A stretch of DNA of 64,000 nucleotides from positions 3,100,501 through 3,164,500 of the forward strand of contig NZ_CP070353.1 in assembly GCF_016919405.1 (NCBI RefSeq), written 5' to 3'. Every line of letters starts with the position of its first letter. Position 1 is the stretch's first letter. The notes below the pieces were generated by a model. That model ran no database searches and was not told where the DNA came from. It worked only from the letters and a program-made list of their open reading frames with translations. The position numbers and the translations under genes were made by a program. Positions 48,780 through 59,364 of this stretch are shown in pieces. Source of the stretch: Ensifer sp. PDNC004 (lineage in GTDB: Bacteria > Pseudomonadota > Alphaproteobacteria > Rhizobiales > Rhizobiaceae).

Positions 48780-50199
48780 TTCGCGCCTTTCCAACCTCTG
48801 CTGCGGTCCACCATGGTCGGGAATCAACCGGTTTTCCGTCTTTTCGGAATTCAATGTAAAGCGTCGGCCGGTCCGTTTCCAGCGCCAAGGCCGCAGCGCT
48901 CGCCACTCTTTTTGCACCCATCGTCGCCAGCGGTTCTCCGGCCACGACGAACTGCCCAGTCTGCACGCTCACCTTCTCCATCCCCGAAAGCACGACGTGA
49001 TAGCCGTCGCCCGGGTTGAGAATGATCATCTGTCCATAACTGCGGAAATTGCCTGCATAGACGATCCAGCCATCTGACGGCGCGGTCACCAGCGCGCCGG
49101 GATTGGTTTCCAACATGATCCCTTGCAGGGAATGCCCCGTGCCGTCTGCATCACCGAATTTGCGCAACAGCGATCCCGCAGCCGGATAGGCAAGCTTGTT
49201 CCTCAGCTCCGAAAACACATATGCGGGCGCAATGCGGTTTTTGTCAGGCACCGCGTTGCGGGCCAATTCCCGCGCCGCTTCGCGCTCAGCCTCGCTCATG
49301 CGCCGGCGTTCTTCCTCCTGGGCGCGCGCCGCTTCGGCGGCCTCGCGAACGGAGGAGATCTGATCCTCGAGCGAACCGATCAGGCCCTGGAGATTGGTCG
49401 CCTGCGAGGCCAGTTCCTGCGCCTTGCGCTGCTCGGCGGCAAGCTCGGTGGCGCTCGACTGACGCAGCTTCTCCTTCTCGGCGACCAGCATAGACATGCG
49501 ACGCTCTTCCTCGACATTGGCGGTCATTGCCGCCGTCAGGTCTTCGCGCTGCCGGTCGATGCCGGCGCGGATATCGGCGAGCGCCTTGAGGTCGGCCACC
49601 AGGTTCTCGGTTTCCTTGCGCAGGCCGGGCACGACGGCGCCAAGCAGGATGGCGCTGCGCACGGAGCCGAGCGCATCCTCGGGCGTCACCAGGATCGCCG
49701 GTGGCGGGTTGCGCCCCATCCGCTGCAGGGCGGCGAGCACCTCGGCAAGCACACCGCGGCGGGAGCGCAGCGAGCGGCGGACCGTATCTTCCTTGGTTCT
49801 CAGGTCGCTCAGCTTTTTCTCGCCGTCGACGATCTGCTGCTCGAGATCCTGGCGCTTCTTCGCGGACTCGACGATCGCGGCGCGCAGCGCCTCGTTGGTC
49901 TTGTCGATCTCGGCAATAGTCTCCGTCAGCGCATTGGCGCGCTCCTGGGAAAGCGTAATCGTCTTCGACAGCGCATCCAGTTCGCTGCGCGTGCTGTTGC
50001 GGCGAAGCGTAAGGTCGGCGGCGGGGTCGGGTGGCCCCTGTTCCTGACCGGTCGTGGCGGCGGCGGGCGGCGTGGCCTCCTGGGCGCTCGCCGGCAGGCC
50101 GATTGCGAGCGCAAGCGCAAAGGCCGCCGCTTTACGGGCAAGCCGTCCTGCGTCGTCTCTTCCCATGCCGAAAACGCTGGTCCTGCCTCGGGGCGTCAT
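48769..50199 (-). CDS. EnvC-like murein hydrolase activator
   Basis: Periplasmic coiled-coil protein with a C-terminal LytM domain. After a signal peptide (LARKAAAFALALAIGLPASA) come about 270 residues of heptad-rich coiled coil and the LytM part LETNPGALVTAPSDGWIVYAG / YGQMIILNPGDGYHVVLSG. The HxxxD and HxH zinc ligands are replaced, so it is an activator of amidases and not a peptidase. Start is uncertain (ATG 50199 or ATG 50166). Confidence 0.88.
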   Translation of the reverse strand: MTPRGRTSVFGMGRDDAGRLARKAAAFALALAIGLPASAQEATPPAAATTGQEQGPPDPAADLTLRRNSTRSELDALSKTITLSQERANALTETIAEIDKTNEALRAAIVESAKKRQDLEQQIVDGEKKLSDLRTKEDTVRRSLRSRRGVLAEVLAALQRMGRNPPPAILVTPEDALGSVRSAILLGAVVPGLRKETENLVADLKALADIRAGIDRQREDLTAAMTANVEEERRMSMLVAEKEKLRQSSATELAAEQRKAQELASQATNLQGLIGSLEDQISSVREAAEAARAQEEERRRMSEAEREAARELARNAVPDKNRIAPAYVFSELRNKLAYPAAGSLLRKFGDADGTGHSLQGIMLETNPGALVTAPSDGWIVYAGNFRSYGQMIILNPGDGYHVVLSGMEKVSVQTGQFVVAGEPLATMGAKRVASAAALALETDRPTLYIEFRKDGKPVDSRPWWTAAEVGKARNDT

Positions 50200-50325
50200 C
50201 CGTTGCGTGCGTCCATCCGAAAATATGAGGAAAAAACCTAATCTGATTTGGCGCGCACGACCAAGCATATTCTCGTTATCGCCGCGTGTAGCGGGTGGGG
50301 AATCCTGCACGGCAGTCCCGTCGCT

Positions 50326-50808
50326 TCAGACCCGATGATAGGGGTGACCGGAGAGAATGGTGACGGCGCGGTAGAGCTGTTCGGCGATCAGGATGCGCAC
50401 GAGTTGGTGCGGCCAGGTCATCTTTCCAAGGTTGAGCACCGTATCGGCGCGGGCGTGGAGGCTCGGATCGAGACCATCGGCGCCACCGATCGCGACCATC
50501 AGGTCGCGCTTGCCGCTGTCGCGGAAGGTTCCGAGAAGCGATGCGAAGCCTTCCGAATCCAGCGCCTTGCCGCGTTCGTCCAGAAGCACGAGCAGGCTGC
50601 CTTCGGCCAGTGCCTTTTCGAGCTGCGCGGCTTCCTCGCGTTTGCGCGTTTCGGCGTTCGAAGCGCGGCTTTCGTTGACTTCGACGACGCGGGAAAGCTC
50701 AAGCCCGATCGCCGGACCGGCCTTGGAGAAGCGATCGAGATAACGGGCCGCAAGATCCTTTTCCGGCCCCGCCTTGAGGCGGCCGACTGCGAAAAGTCCG
50801 ATACGCAT
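50326..50808 (-). CDS. rlmH: 23S rRNA (pseudouridine1915-N3)-methyltransferase RlmH
   Basis: SPOUT-class methyltransferase for position 1915 of 23S rRNA. 160 residues with LLVLLDERGKALDSEGFA, MVAIGGADGLDPSLH (AdoMet-binding knot) and LGKMTWPHQLVRILIAEQLYRA, the full family signature ending in HPYHRV. It follows rsfS, as in related genomes. Confidence 0.96.
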   Translation of the reverse strand: MRIGLFAVGRLKAGPEKDLAARYLDRFSKAGPAIGLELSRVVEVNESRASNAETRKREEAAQLEKALAEGSLLVLLDERGKALDSEGFASLLGTFRDSGKRDLMVAIGGADGLDPSLHARADTVLNLGKMTWPHQLVRILIAEQLYRAVTILSGHPYHRV

Positions 50809-50830
50809 GACCTTGTCCGTCCTCGCAACT

Positions 50831-50870
50831 GCATGTTTCCTTTAATCGCAGCCGATTAAAGGAAACATGC
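50831..50870. repeat. Perfect 18-bp inverted repeat
   Basis: Arms 50831-50848 and 50853-50870 are fully complementary around a CAGC loop (GCATGTTTCCTTTAATCG). Located between rsfS and rlmH. The AT-rich arms lack a T-tract, so it is not a normal terminator. Confidence 0.9.
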
Positions 50871-50873
50871 AGC

Positions 50874-50929
50874 GATTCAAAGTGCTACAGCGTCCTTTGC
50901 GCGTCCGATAAGACGCGCGGCGCTGTAGT
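50874..50929. repeat. Intergenic repeat family B, copy 2
   Basis: AAAGTGCTACAGCGTCC ... GACGCGCGGCGCTGTAG; outer arms CTACAGCG/CGCTGTAG are complementary. Matches 30494 and 55838 copies. The gap 50809-51170 otherwise holds only such repeat-like sequence. Confidence 0.75.
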
Positions 50930-51170
50930 GCTGCAACGCGCACTGCATAGTTCCTGAAATCGGGTCGATTCAAGGAGAATCTTATGCCGCGTTCCTGGAG
51001 CCTTGCAGCGCCGCTGCGCGCCTCGTCCGGTTGACGGGCCTGAAAGTTACGATCAGTCGCAACAAACATCCGGCTGACAACGCCGCCCAAGGCGGCGCCA
51101 GCCCTTCACATTCATGCATGACCGCAACTCGGCTCGTCCGGCATTTAGCTGCGCGGCGACCCGGTCGGTC

Positions 51171-51602
51171 TCAATGCAAGGTGCCGTCCTCGATCTCGGG
51201 AGCCGCCCACATCTTCTCGATGTTGTAGAACTCCCGGATTTCCGGCCGGAAGATGTGAACGATCACATCACCGGTGTCGATCAGCACCCAGTCACCACCT
51301 TCCAGACCTTCGACACGGGCATTGCCAAAGCCCCCGTCTTTCAGGTCGGTCGTCAGGTGATCGGCTATGGCCATCACATGCCTGCTCGATCGCCCGGAGA
51401 CAACGACCATGAAGTCTCCCAGCGCCGACTTACCGGCAATGTTGATGCTGACGATGTCTTCTGCCTTCGAGTCCTCTAGGCTCTCGAGGACCAGTTGAAG
51501 CGCACGGACAGCGGCTTCGTCGCTAGATCCCGTGCTGCGCGGGAATGCGGTAACCGCATATCCCTTGGCGTGTGCTGTTGTCAGGGTCTTTCCTTTCCAC
51601 AT
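51171..51602 (-). CDS. rsfS: Ribosome silencing factor RsfS
   Basis: Binds ribosomal protein L14 and blocks subunit joining in starvation. Core motifs: LESLEDSKAEDIVSINIAGKSALGDFMVVVSGRSSRHV and DWVLIDTGDVIVHIFRPEIREFYNIEKMW. Start is uncertain: ATG 51602 (MWKGKT) is listed; a CTG codon nearer TTAHAKG follows a better GGAAAGG site, and a TTG also lies upstream. It follows nadD on the same strand (102-bp gap). Confidence 0.92.
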   Translation of the reverse strand: MWKGKTLTTAHAKGYAVTAFPRSTGSSDEAAVRALQLVLESLEDSKAEDIVSINIAGKSALGDFMVVVSGRSSRHVMAIADHLTTDLKDGGFGNARVEGLEGGDWVLIDTGDVIVHIFRPEIREFYNIEKMWAAPEIEDGTLH

Positions 51603-51704
51603 GAACAGAACAGGCACTTTCGATTCGAACAAAGATCGAACCGTCCATGAATGTAGGCATCAAACCGTAGCTGTTTCAAGACAGCAGAACTGAATCCCAG
51701 GAAA

Positions 51705-52355
51705 TCATACTCCACCGGCGGCGCGCAGCGCCGTCGAGCTCATCGATGAGCGCGGTCCATGGATGAAGGTCCAGGCGGGCGCGCGGTGGAAGGGGAGGCG
51801 CCGCGCATCGTCCTCGTCGATGCGGGCATAGTCGAAAGTTTTCGCCATGCGCGAGGAGAGATAGGCGAGCGTCGAGCCCGGCCGATCGATGACGGCGATC
51901 GGGAAGGTGCGGGCGATCTTCTGCCAGTTCTGCCAGCGGTGGAAACTTTTCAGGTTGTCGGCGCCCATGATCCAGACGAAGCGAATGTCGCGGTTTCGCG
52001 CCTGGACGATCTCGAGCGTGCGGGCGGTATAGCTCTGCCCAAGCGCCTTTTCGAAAGCGGTCACCTTGATGCGCGGGTTACGCGCGATCTCCTCGCTCAT
52101 GGCGATGCGGTCGGAAAGCGGCGCGAGATTGTTGTGGTCTTTCAGCGGATTGCCGGGTGTGACCATCCACCAGAGCTGGTCGAGCCCGAGCCGCTGGATC
52201 GCGGTGTCGGCAACAAGCACATGGCCTTCGTGCGGCGGATTGAAGGATCCGCCGAAAAGGCCGACCACCATGCCGGCTTCGACATGGGGCATGCGCAGGT
52301 AGCGGGCGTTGACCTTGCCCGCCGTCACCTCAGGGCCTGACCTGTCCAGCACCAC
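51705..52355 (-). CDS. nadD: Nicotinate-nucleotide adenylyltransferase NadD
   Basis: Joins ATP and nicotinate mononucleotide in NAD synthesis. Up to 216 residues; the nucleotidyltransferase signature [19 protein letters not shown] begins near residue 32, with [11 protein letters not shown] and [16 protein letters not shown] further on. Start is GTG 52355, or one of the ATGs nearer the core. It overlaps the proA stop. Confidence 0.94.
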   Translation of the reverse strand: MVLDRSGPEVTAGKVNARYLRMPHVEAGMVVGLFGGSFNPPHEGHVLVADTAIQRLGLDQLWWMVTPGNPLKDHNNLAPLSDRIAMSEEIARNPRIKVTAFEKALGQSYTARTLEIVQARNRDIRFVWIMGADNLKSFHRWQNWQKIARTFPIAVIDRPGSTLAYLSSRMAKTFDYARIDEDDARRLPFHRAPAWTFIHGPRSSMSSTALRAAGGV

Positions 52356-53613
52356 GCACCCGATACTTGAAGGAGGTCAACTGTTCGACGCCGACCGGGC
52401 CGCGCGCATGCATCTTGCCTGTGGCGATGCCGATCTCGCCGCCCATGCCGAATTCGCCGCCATCGGCAAACTGGGTCGAGGCGTTGTGCAAGAGGATCGC
52501 GGAATCGATTTCCGAGAAGAAGCGCTCGACGACCTCCGGGTCTTCGGCAATCACCGCTTCCGTATGCGCCGACGACCAGGTGGAGATGTGCTCGATGGCA
52601 CCCGAAATGCCGTCCACCAGCTTCACCGAGATGATGGCGTCGAGATATTCCGTCGCCCAGTCCTCGTCCTTGGCCGCCTTCAACCCGTCGACGATGCCTG
52701 CGAGTTCGTCGGAGACGCGCACTTCGCAGCCCGCTGCCAGCAGCGCGTTCAGCAACGGCTTGACCAGCCGCTCGGCGTCGTTGCGGTCGATCAGCAGCGT
52801 TTCGGCAGCACCGCAGATGCCGGTGCGGCGCATCTTGGCGTTGACGACGATTTTTTCCGCCATGGCGAGATCGGCCGAGGCGTCGACATAGATGTGGCAG
52901 AGCCCTTCGAGATGGGCAAAGACCGGCACGCGCGCTTCGTTCTGGACGCGAGCCACCAGGCTCTTGCCGCCGCGGGGAACGATGACGTCGATCGTGCCGC
53001 CAAGACCCGAAAGCATGGCTCCGACGGCGGCGCGGTCGGCGACCGGCACCATCTGGATCGCATGTTCGGGCAGACCGGCAGCCTTCAGCCCCTCGACCAG
53101 GCAGGCGTGGATCGCGCCCGAGGAATGAAAGCTGTCGGAGCCGCCGCGCAAGATCACGGCATTGCCGGCCTTGAGGCAGAGCGCGCCGGCGTCAGCCGTC
53201 ACATTGGGCCGGCTTTCATAGATGACGCCGATGACGCCGAGCGGCGTGCGCACGCGCTCGATATGCAATCCGTTCGGGCGATCCCATTCGGCAATGACGT
53301 CGCCGACCGGATCCTTGAATTCGGCAATTGCACGAATGCCGTTCGCCATGTCGCGGATGCGGCTTTCGCTCAGTGTCAGGCGGTCGATGAAAGAGGCGGC
53401 GACGCCGCTTTCGCGGGCGTTTTCAAGGTCGATCGCATTGGCGGCCAGGATATCGTGCGTGCGGGCGACGACCGCGTCGGCCATGGCGATCAGGGCGGCG
53501 TGCTTGCGTTCGGCGCTGGCGATGGCGAGCGGTCGGCTGGCGGCCTTGGCGTTGCGGCCGATCTCCAGCATGACGCTTTCGACGTCTTGCCTGTTCTTCA
53601 CCTCGTCAAGCAT
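52330..53613 (-). CDS. proA: Gamma-glutamyl phosphate reductase ProA
   Basis: Second step of proline synthesis (glutamyl phosphate to glutamate semialdehyde). 427 residues with the ALDH-fold motifs [56 protein letters not shown], and the catalytic Cys in [16 protein letters not shown] 53613 (MLDEVKNR) is favoured because GGAAGG lies 9 bp upstream; it overlaps proB by 8 bp. Confidence 0.95.
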   Translation of the reverse strand: MLDEVKNRQDVESVMLEIGRNAKAASRPLAIASAERKHAALIAMADAVVARTHDILAANAIDLENARESGVAASFIDRLTLSESRIRDMANGIRAIAEFKDPVGDVIAEWDRPNGLHIERVRTPLGVIGVIYESRPNVTADAGALCLKAGNAVILRGGSDSFHSSGAIHACLVEGLKAAGLPEHAIQMVPVADRAAVGAMLSGLGGTIDVIVPRGGKSLVARVQNEARVPVFAHLEGLCHIYVDASADLAMAEKIVVNAKMRRTGICGAAETLLIDRNDAERLVKPLLNALLAAGCEVRVSDELAGIVDGLKAAKDEDWATEYLDAIISVKLVDGISGAIEHISTWSSAHTEAVIAEDPEVVERFFSEIDSAILLHNASTQFADGGEFGMGGEIGIATGKMHARGPVGVEQLTSFKYRVRGAGQVRP

Positions 53614-54775
53614 GGACTTCATCCTTCCGGCTGCCCTCGGCCTCAGCGCGTTTTCCGGTCATCACCATATCGTCGCGGTGCACCATGGCGGCGCGGCCGG
53701 CATAGCCAAGGATCGCGGCGATCTCGGCCGATTTCTTGCCGGCGATCTGGCGGGCCTCGTCGGCATCGTAGCCGGCAAGACCACGGGCGATCTCGCGGCC
53801 GGAGGTGCCGAGAATGGCGATCGTGTCGCCGCGGCTGAAGCTACCCGTCACGTCACGAACACCGGCCGGTAGCAGGCTCTTGCCCGAGCGCAGCGCCTCT
53901 TCGGCGCCGGCATCGACGCGGAGCGTTCCGGCCGGCAGCAATTGCCCGGCAATCCAGGTCTTGCGCGCGGTCACCGGCGACCCTGATGGGGCGAACCAGG
54001 ACGAGCGGGCACCGTCTTCGATCGCCGCCAGCGGATGATCGGGCTTGCCCGACGCGATGATCATGGCGCAGCCGGCGGTCGTGGCGATCTTGCCGGCGTC
54101 GATCTTGGTGCGCATGCCGCCACGCGAAAGCTCGGATGCCGCACCGCCGGCCATCGCCTCGATTTCGGGCGTGATCTCGGCGATCGTTTCGAGGAAACGG
54201 GCGTTGGGGTCGAGATGCGGCGGGGCCGTGTAGAGCCCATCGATATCGGAGAGCAGCACCAGCAAATCGGCGCCGACCATGGTGGCGACGCGGGCGGCGA
54301 GGCGATCGTTGTCGCCATAGCGGATTTCCGTGGTGGCGACCGTATCGTTCTCGTTGATGATCGGCACGGCGCCGAGCTTCAGTAACTGGTTGATGGTGGC
54401 GCGGGCGTTCAAATACCGGCGGCGTTCTTCCGTGTCACCCAGCGTCAAAAGCACCTGGCCAGCGACGATGGCGTCGGTCGAAAGGCTCTCCGACCAGGCA
54501 CGCGCCAGCGCGATCTGGCCGACGGCGGCGGCGGCCTGGCTCTCCTCCAGCTTCAGCGCGCCCGAGGGGACATTGAGCACGGTGCGGCCGAGCGCGATTG
54601 CGCCCGAGGAGACGACCAGCACTTCGACGCCCTTGGCCTTGAGGCCGGCGATGTCGGCGCACATGGCGTCGAGCCAGGCTTTCTTCAGCCCGGTGGCGCG
54701 GTCGACCAGCAATGCCGACCCGATCTTGATGACGACCCGGCGATACTTCAAAAGCGGCTTGCGGGTCTTGGTCAT
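53606..54775 (-). CDS. proB: Glutamate 5-kinase ProB
   Basis: First, feedback-inhibited step of proline synthesis. 389 residues: an amino-acid kinase domain ([52 protein letters not shown]) and a C-terminal PUA domain ([23 protein letters not shown]). ATG 54775 begins 1 bp after the obgE stop, and proA follows with overlap. Confidence 0.96.
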   Translation of the reverse strand: MTKTRKPLLKYRRVVIKIGSALLVDRATGLKKAWLDAMCADIAGLKAKGVEVLVVSSGAIALGRTVLNVPSGALKLEESQAAAAVGQIALARAWSESLSTDAIVAGQVLLTLGDTEERRRYLNARATINQLLKLGAVPIINENDTVATTEIRYGDNDRLAARVATMVGADLLVLLSDIDGLYTAPPHLDPNARFLETIAEITPEIEAMAGGAASELSRGGMRTKIDAGKIATTAGCAMIIASGKPDHPLAAIEDGARSSWFAPSGSPVTARKTWIAGQLLPAGTLRVDAGAEEALRSGKSLLPAGVRDVTGSFSRGDTIAILGTSGREIARGLAGYDADEARQIAGKKSAEIAAILGYAGRAAMVHRDDMVMTGKRAEAEGSRKDEVHA

Positions 54776-54776
54776 C

Positions 54777-55922
<1,146 letters not shown>

Positions 55923-55934
55923 TCAAAGAATATC

Positions 55935-56795
55935 GTGCGGTTCGTAAGCTACAACATCCAATACGGCATCGGTCTCGACGGCCGGTTCGACCCCGAGCGC
56001 ATTGCCGCCGAGATCGGCGATGCCGATATCATTGCGCTGCAGGAAGTGACACGCGGCTTTCACCGCAACGGCCATGTCGATCTCGTCACCCGCTTCGAAA
56101 AGCTGTTTCCCGGCCATTTCTCCGCCTTCCATGCCCCCTGCGACATCGACGTCGGTTCGGCGATCGAGGATGGACGCGCCGTCAGCCGCCGTTTCCAGTT
56201 CGGCAACATGATCCTGTCGCGCTGGCCAATCCTTGCGACGAGGCTCATCCCCTTGCCGCGCACCCGCACGATCAGCCCAATGAACCTGCAGCGCGGGGCG
56301 ACCGAAGCGCTGATCGTGACGCCTGCCGGTCCGCTGCGGGTCTATTCCGTGCATCTCGATCACGTGCTGCCGGCCGAGCGCATCGCCCAGATCCGCTATC
56401 TGAAGGACCGGCTGCTCGGCTATCCGCTCGAAGGCGGCGCGATCACCGGCGCCGCTGACTTTGGTCTTGCCGAGCCGCCGTATCCGGAAGACTTCGTCGT
56501 CATGGGCGATTTCAACATGGAGCCCGAGACCCCCGAATACTGCGCCATGGTTGGCTCGCGCGACGCCTATTATGGCCGCTCGCTGCGGCTCGAAAATCCG
56601 GTCGACGCGCTTGCCCATCTCGGACGGCTGACACTGGAAAGCTATAGCTGGGTCCATCCCGAAAACCCCGAAAAACGCATGCATCTCGACTATTGTTTCC
56701 TGAGCGCCGGCCTCGCATCGCGCCTGACGGATGCCTGGACAAACTACGACGCCAAAGGTTCCGATCATCTGCCCATCGGCTTCACGCTTGCATGA
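55935..56795 (+). CDS. Endonuclease/exonuclease/phosphatase family protein
   Basis: A 286-residue metal-dependent hydrolase of the EEP fold. Motifs: FVSYNIQYGIG (Asn), DIIALQEVTRG (catalytic Glu), YSVHLDHVLP, VVMGDFNMEPETPEY (Asp-x-Asn) and GSDHLPIGFTL (Asp-His). No signal peptide. Substrate (nucleic acid, lipid or inositol phosphate) is not resolved. GTG 55935 is chosen; upstream sequence is repeat. A GGAGGT lies 11 bp before it. Confidence 0.88.
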   Translation: MRFVSYNIQYGIGLDGRFDPERIAAEIGDADIIALQEVTRGFHRNGHVDLVTRFEKLFPGHFSAFHAPCDIDVGSAIEDGRAVSRRFQFGNMILSRWPILATRLIPLPRTRTISPMNLQRGATEALIVTPAGPLRVYSVHLDHVLPAERIAQIRYLKDRLLGYPLEGGAITGAADFGLAEPPYPEDFVVMGDFNMEPETPEYCAMVGSRDAYYGRSLRLENPVDALAHLGRLTLESYSWVHPENPEKRMHLDYCFLSAGLASRLTDAWTNYDAKGSDHLPIGFTLA

Positions 56796-56800
56796 CGAAA

Positions 56801-56833
56801 ACACCCCCGCGAAGCTGCGCTTCGCGGGGGTGT
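56801..56833. terminator. Terminator between convergent genes
   Basis: 14-bp perfect stem ACACCCCCGCGAAG/CTTCGCGGGGGTGT around a 5-nt loop, 5 bp after the EEP-family stop and 3 bp before the end of the convergent GNAT gene. Confidence 0.85.
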
Positions 56834-56836
56834 CCT

Positions 56837-57421
56837 TTAGTGCGGTCGGTGCAGATCGGCAGCGGTCAGCCGCGTCTCGATATGCGCAACCATGGCGTTG
56901 CGGGCGAGTGCATAGACCTGGGTGCAGCCGGTGATCTGGAAGCCGATCTTCTCCTGCACCTTCAGCGATCCTGGATTGTCGGCAAAGACGCCGGAATACA
57001 GGGTCGTTTCGGGCATGCGGCGGAAGAAGCGCTCGACCGCCGCATAGGCTGCCTCCGAGGCAAAGCCCTTGCCCCAGTAGAAGCGGTTCAGCCAGTAGCC
57101 GACATGCCATTGGCCGTGGCGGAGTTCGATGCCGACGCAGCCGATATGCACGTCGTCACCGGTGGTGACGGCGAAGGTCCAGTCCGGCGTCAGCCCCGAG
57201 GTCTGCGCCGTCAACCAGTCGAGCGCGTCCTGCTGATCGTAGGGTGCCGGCACGCGCGCCAGCATGCGCGCCACCTGGAAATCGCCGAGCGACTGGGCGA
57301 TCGCCTCGGCGTCGTTCCGTCGGTGCGGGCGCAGGACCAGGCGCTTGGTCTCGATGACCGGGCAGGGGCCGGGACCGGGGCGGGCAACGACCCGCTGGCG
57401 TTCGGAGGCGAGCGCGTTCAT
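56837..57421 (-). CDS. GNAT family N-acetyltransferase (RimJ/RimL-like)
   Basis: A 194-residue acetyltransferase: IETKRLVLRPHRRNDAEAIAQ, GCVGIELRHGQWHVGYWLNRFYWGKGFASEAAYAAVERFF (acetyl-CoA loop) and NPGSLKVQEKIGFQITG. Target unknown. ATG 57421 overlaps the upstream GNAT gene stop by 4 bp. Confidence 0.9.
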   Translation of the reverse strand: MNALASERQRVVARPGPGPCPVIETKRLVLRPHRRNDAEAIAQSLGDFQVARMLARVPAPYDQQDALDWLTAQTSGLTPDWTFAVTTGDDVHIGCVGIELRHGQWHVGYWLNRFYWGKGFASEAAYAAVERFFRRMPETTLYSGVFADNPGSLKVQEKIGFQITGCTQVYALARNAMVAHIETRLTAADLHRPH

Positions 57422-58050
57422 CGCATGCCTCCCCAGCTTCTCAAGGAGACCCAGGTCTTGCGGTCGAGCCGGTACCATTCGACTGATATCGAGCCGCCGA
57501 GCGCCAGGCTGCCGACCATGCCGCTTCCCTGGAACTGGAAGCCGCACTTCTGGATGACCCGGCGCGACGCGAGGTTCATGACGCGGCAGCGCGCATCGAT
57601 CTGGTCGATATCACGGGTGCGGAAGGCCATGTCGGTCAGGACCTGGGCCGCCTCGGTGGCATAACCCTGGTTCCAGTAAGGCTCGCCCAGCCAGTAGCCG
57701 AGTTCCGCCGTCTTGCCGTCGGGATGCGGCTCGATACCGCAGCAACCGAGAAATGCGCCATTGTCCGCTTTGGTAATCGCGTAGACGCACTTGCCAATCG
57801 TGCCGGCTTTCGCGCGTCGCACGAAGTCGGCGGCGTCGGCCGTCGTATACGGGTGCGGCATGCGCGAGACCATGGTCGCGACATTGGCATTGTTGGCAAG
57901 ATGGGCAAGGGCGTCGATATCGTCTTCATGGGGCGCGCGCAGAACGAGCCGGGGTGACAACAATATCGGGCAATCGGTCCTTGACCGTTGGGGCCGCAGC
58001 CTCTGCTCGGGAGACCGGGATTGGTCTTCCCTCAACAACTCGGTTTGCAT
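57418..58050 (-). CDS. GNAT family N-acetyltransferase (RimJ/RimL-like)
   Basis: A 210-residue acetyltransferase: LLSPRLVLRAPHEDDIDALA, GCCGIEPHPDGKTAELGYWLGEPYWNQGYATEAAQVL and NLASRRVIQKCGFQFQG. A GGAGG lies 6 bp before the ATG. Paralogue of the next gene, probably from an old tandem duplication. Confidence 0.9.
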   Translation of the reverse strand: MQTELLREDQSRSPEQRLRPQRSRTDCPILLSPRLVLRAPHEDDIDALAHLANNANVATMVSRMPHPYTTADAADFVRRAKAGTIGKCVYAITKADNGAFLGCCGIEPHPDGKTAELGYWLGEPYWNQGYATEAAQVLTDMAFRTRDIDQIDARCRVMNLASRRVIQKCGFQFQGSGMVGSLALGGSISVEWYRLDRKTWVSLRSWGGMR

Positions 58051-58069
58051 GGTTTCCTCCAGAAACGAA

Positions 58070-58103
58070 AAAGGGGAGTTGGGTATTGCCCCATCTCCCC
58101 TTT
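58070..58103 (-). terminator. Terminator of rplU-rpmA
   Basis: On the minus strand a 9-bp stem AAAGGGGAG/CTCCCCTTT, 16-nt loop, followed by a run of T. Confidence 0.85.
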
Positions 58104-58176
58104 GAAGTCTGGCTTGGAACCATCAGGTGCGTCAGCCGGGTCGATGAGACGCCGGCTGTTTTAGAGCGCTACCGGC

Positions 58177-58446
58177 TTATTCCGCTGCTTCGGCTTTCGG
58201 CATTACAGACACGTACACGCGGCCATTGGCCTTCGTACGGAAGTTCACGTTGCCGGCCGTAAGTGCAAAAATCGTGTGGTCCTTACCGAGGCCGACATTG
58301 GCGCCCGGATGCCACTTGGTACCGCGCTGACGCAGAATAATGTTGCCGGCGATGACCTGCTCGCCGCCGAACTTCTTCACGCCAAGGCGCTTGGACTCAG
58401 AATCGCGACCGTTACGCGACGAACCGCCAGCTTTTTTGTGTGCCAT
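58177..58446 (-). CDS. rpmA: 50S ribosomal protein L27
   Basis: 89 residues: [28 protein letters not shown], then [20 protein letters not shown]. The N-terminus reaches the peptidyl-transferase centre. Second gene after rplU, 33-bp gap. Confidence 0.98.
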   Translation of the reverse strand: MAHKKAGGSSRNGRDSESKRLGVKKFGGEQVIAGNIILRQRGTKWHPGANVGLGKDHTIFALTAGNVNFRTKANGRVYVSVMPKAEAAE

Positions 58447-58479
58447 TGGTGTTCTCCTTTAAACCTTAGATCCAGGAAC

Positions 58480-58854
58480 TCAGTTTGCAGCGGCTTCGGC
58501 GGCAGCTTCAGACTTCTTCGAAGCCTTCTTTGCCTTGCCACCGGCAGCAGCGATGTCCAGGATGCGGACGGTCGTCTGGTGCTGGCGGTGACCGCGCGAG
58601 CGCTTGGAGTTCTGGCGGCGACGCTTCTTGAAGGCGATGACCTTCTTGGCGCGACCCTGCTCAACAACTTCAGCGCTGACTACGGCGCCTTCAACGAACG
58701 GAGCACCGATGGTTGCATCGGCGCCGACGCCGACCATCAGGATCTCGGTGAATTCGATCTTGTCGCCTGCAACGCCTTCCAGCTTTTCGATGGTGAGGAC
58801 GTCGTTGGCGGCCACGCGGTACTGCTTACCGCCGGTCTTGATGACTGCGAACAT
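58480..58854 (-). CDS. rplU: 50S ribosomal protein L21
   Basis: 124 residues. [27 protein letters not shown] is the family start and [20 protein letters not shown] the rRNA-binding end; a Lys/Ala-rich tail of about 20 residues follows, common in Rhizobiales. First gene of rplU-rpmA. Confidence 0.98.
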   Translation of the reverse strand: MFAVIKTGGKQYRVAANDVLTIEKLEGVAGDKIEFTEILMVGVGADATIGAPFVEGAVVSAEVVEQGRAKKVIAFKKRRRQNSKRSRGHRQHQTTVRILDIAAAGGKAKKASKKSEAAAEAAAN

Positions 58855-59148
58855 TTTTTATCCTTTCATGTTCGATCCGGCTCTCTGCCCGAAGACAAGG
58901 CCGTCTTTTTCTCAGTCGACAGTTGAGTGGATCTCCTTTTCGGATATCCACCGGTGAATGGGCGCAAATCACACCCGATGCGGTGAGCTAGGCCACACCA
59001 CTTCATTGCGCGGATTACAAGGATTTGCACAGGTGTGTCAAGGCGAAAGCAACGGGGCCGTTACATATTCTTCAAACAAGGCCCTTGCCAGCACCCGAAT
59101 CTGCCGCTATGAACCCGACCGCGCCGAACAAGCGCCGACCAGCAAAGC

Positions 59149-59238
<90 letters not shown>

Positions 59239-59364
59239 TGCTGAACTCCGGTTTCGGAGTTTTTTTATGCCTCTGCGGCGATCTCCTTTGTTCTTGAATA
59301 TGTCGTTCTCACTGGTCTGTCGCGCGCTTGCCTGCGGGCGCCGTGACGTTTCCTCCGCAACCAC

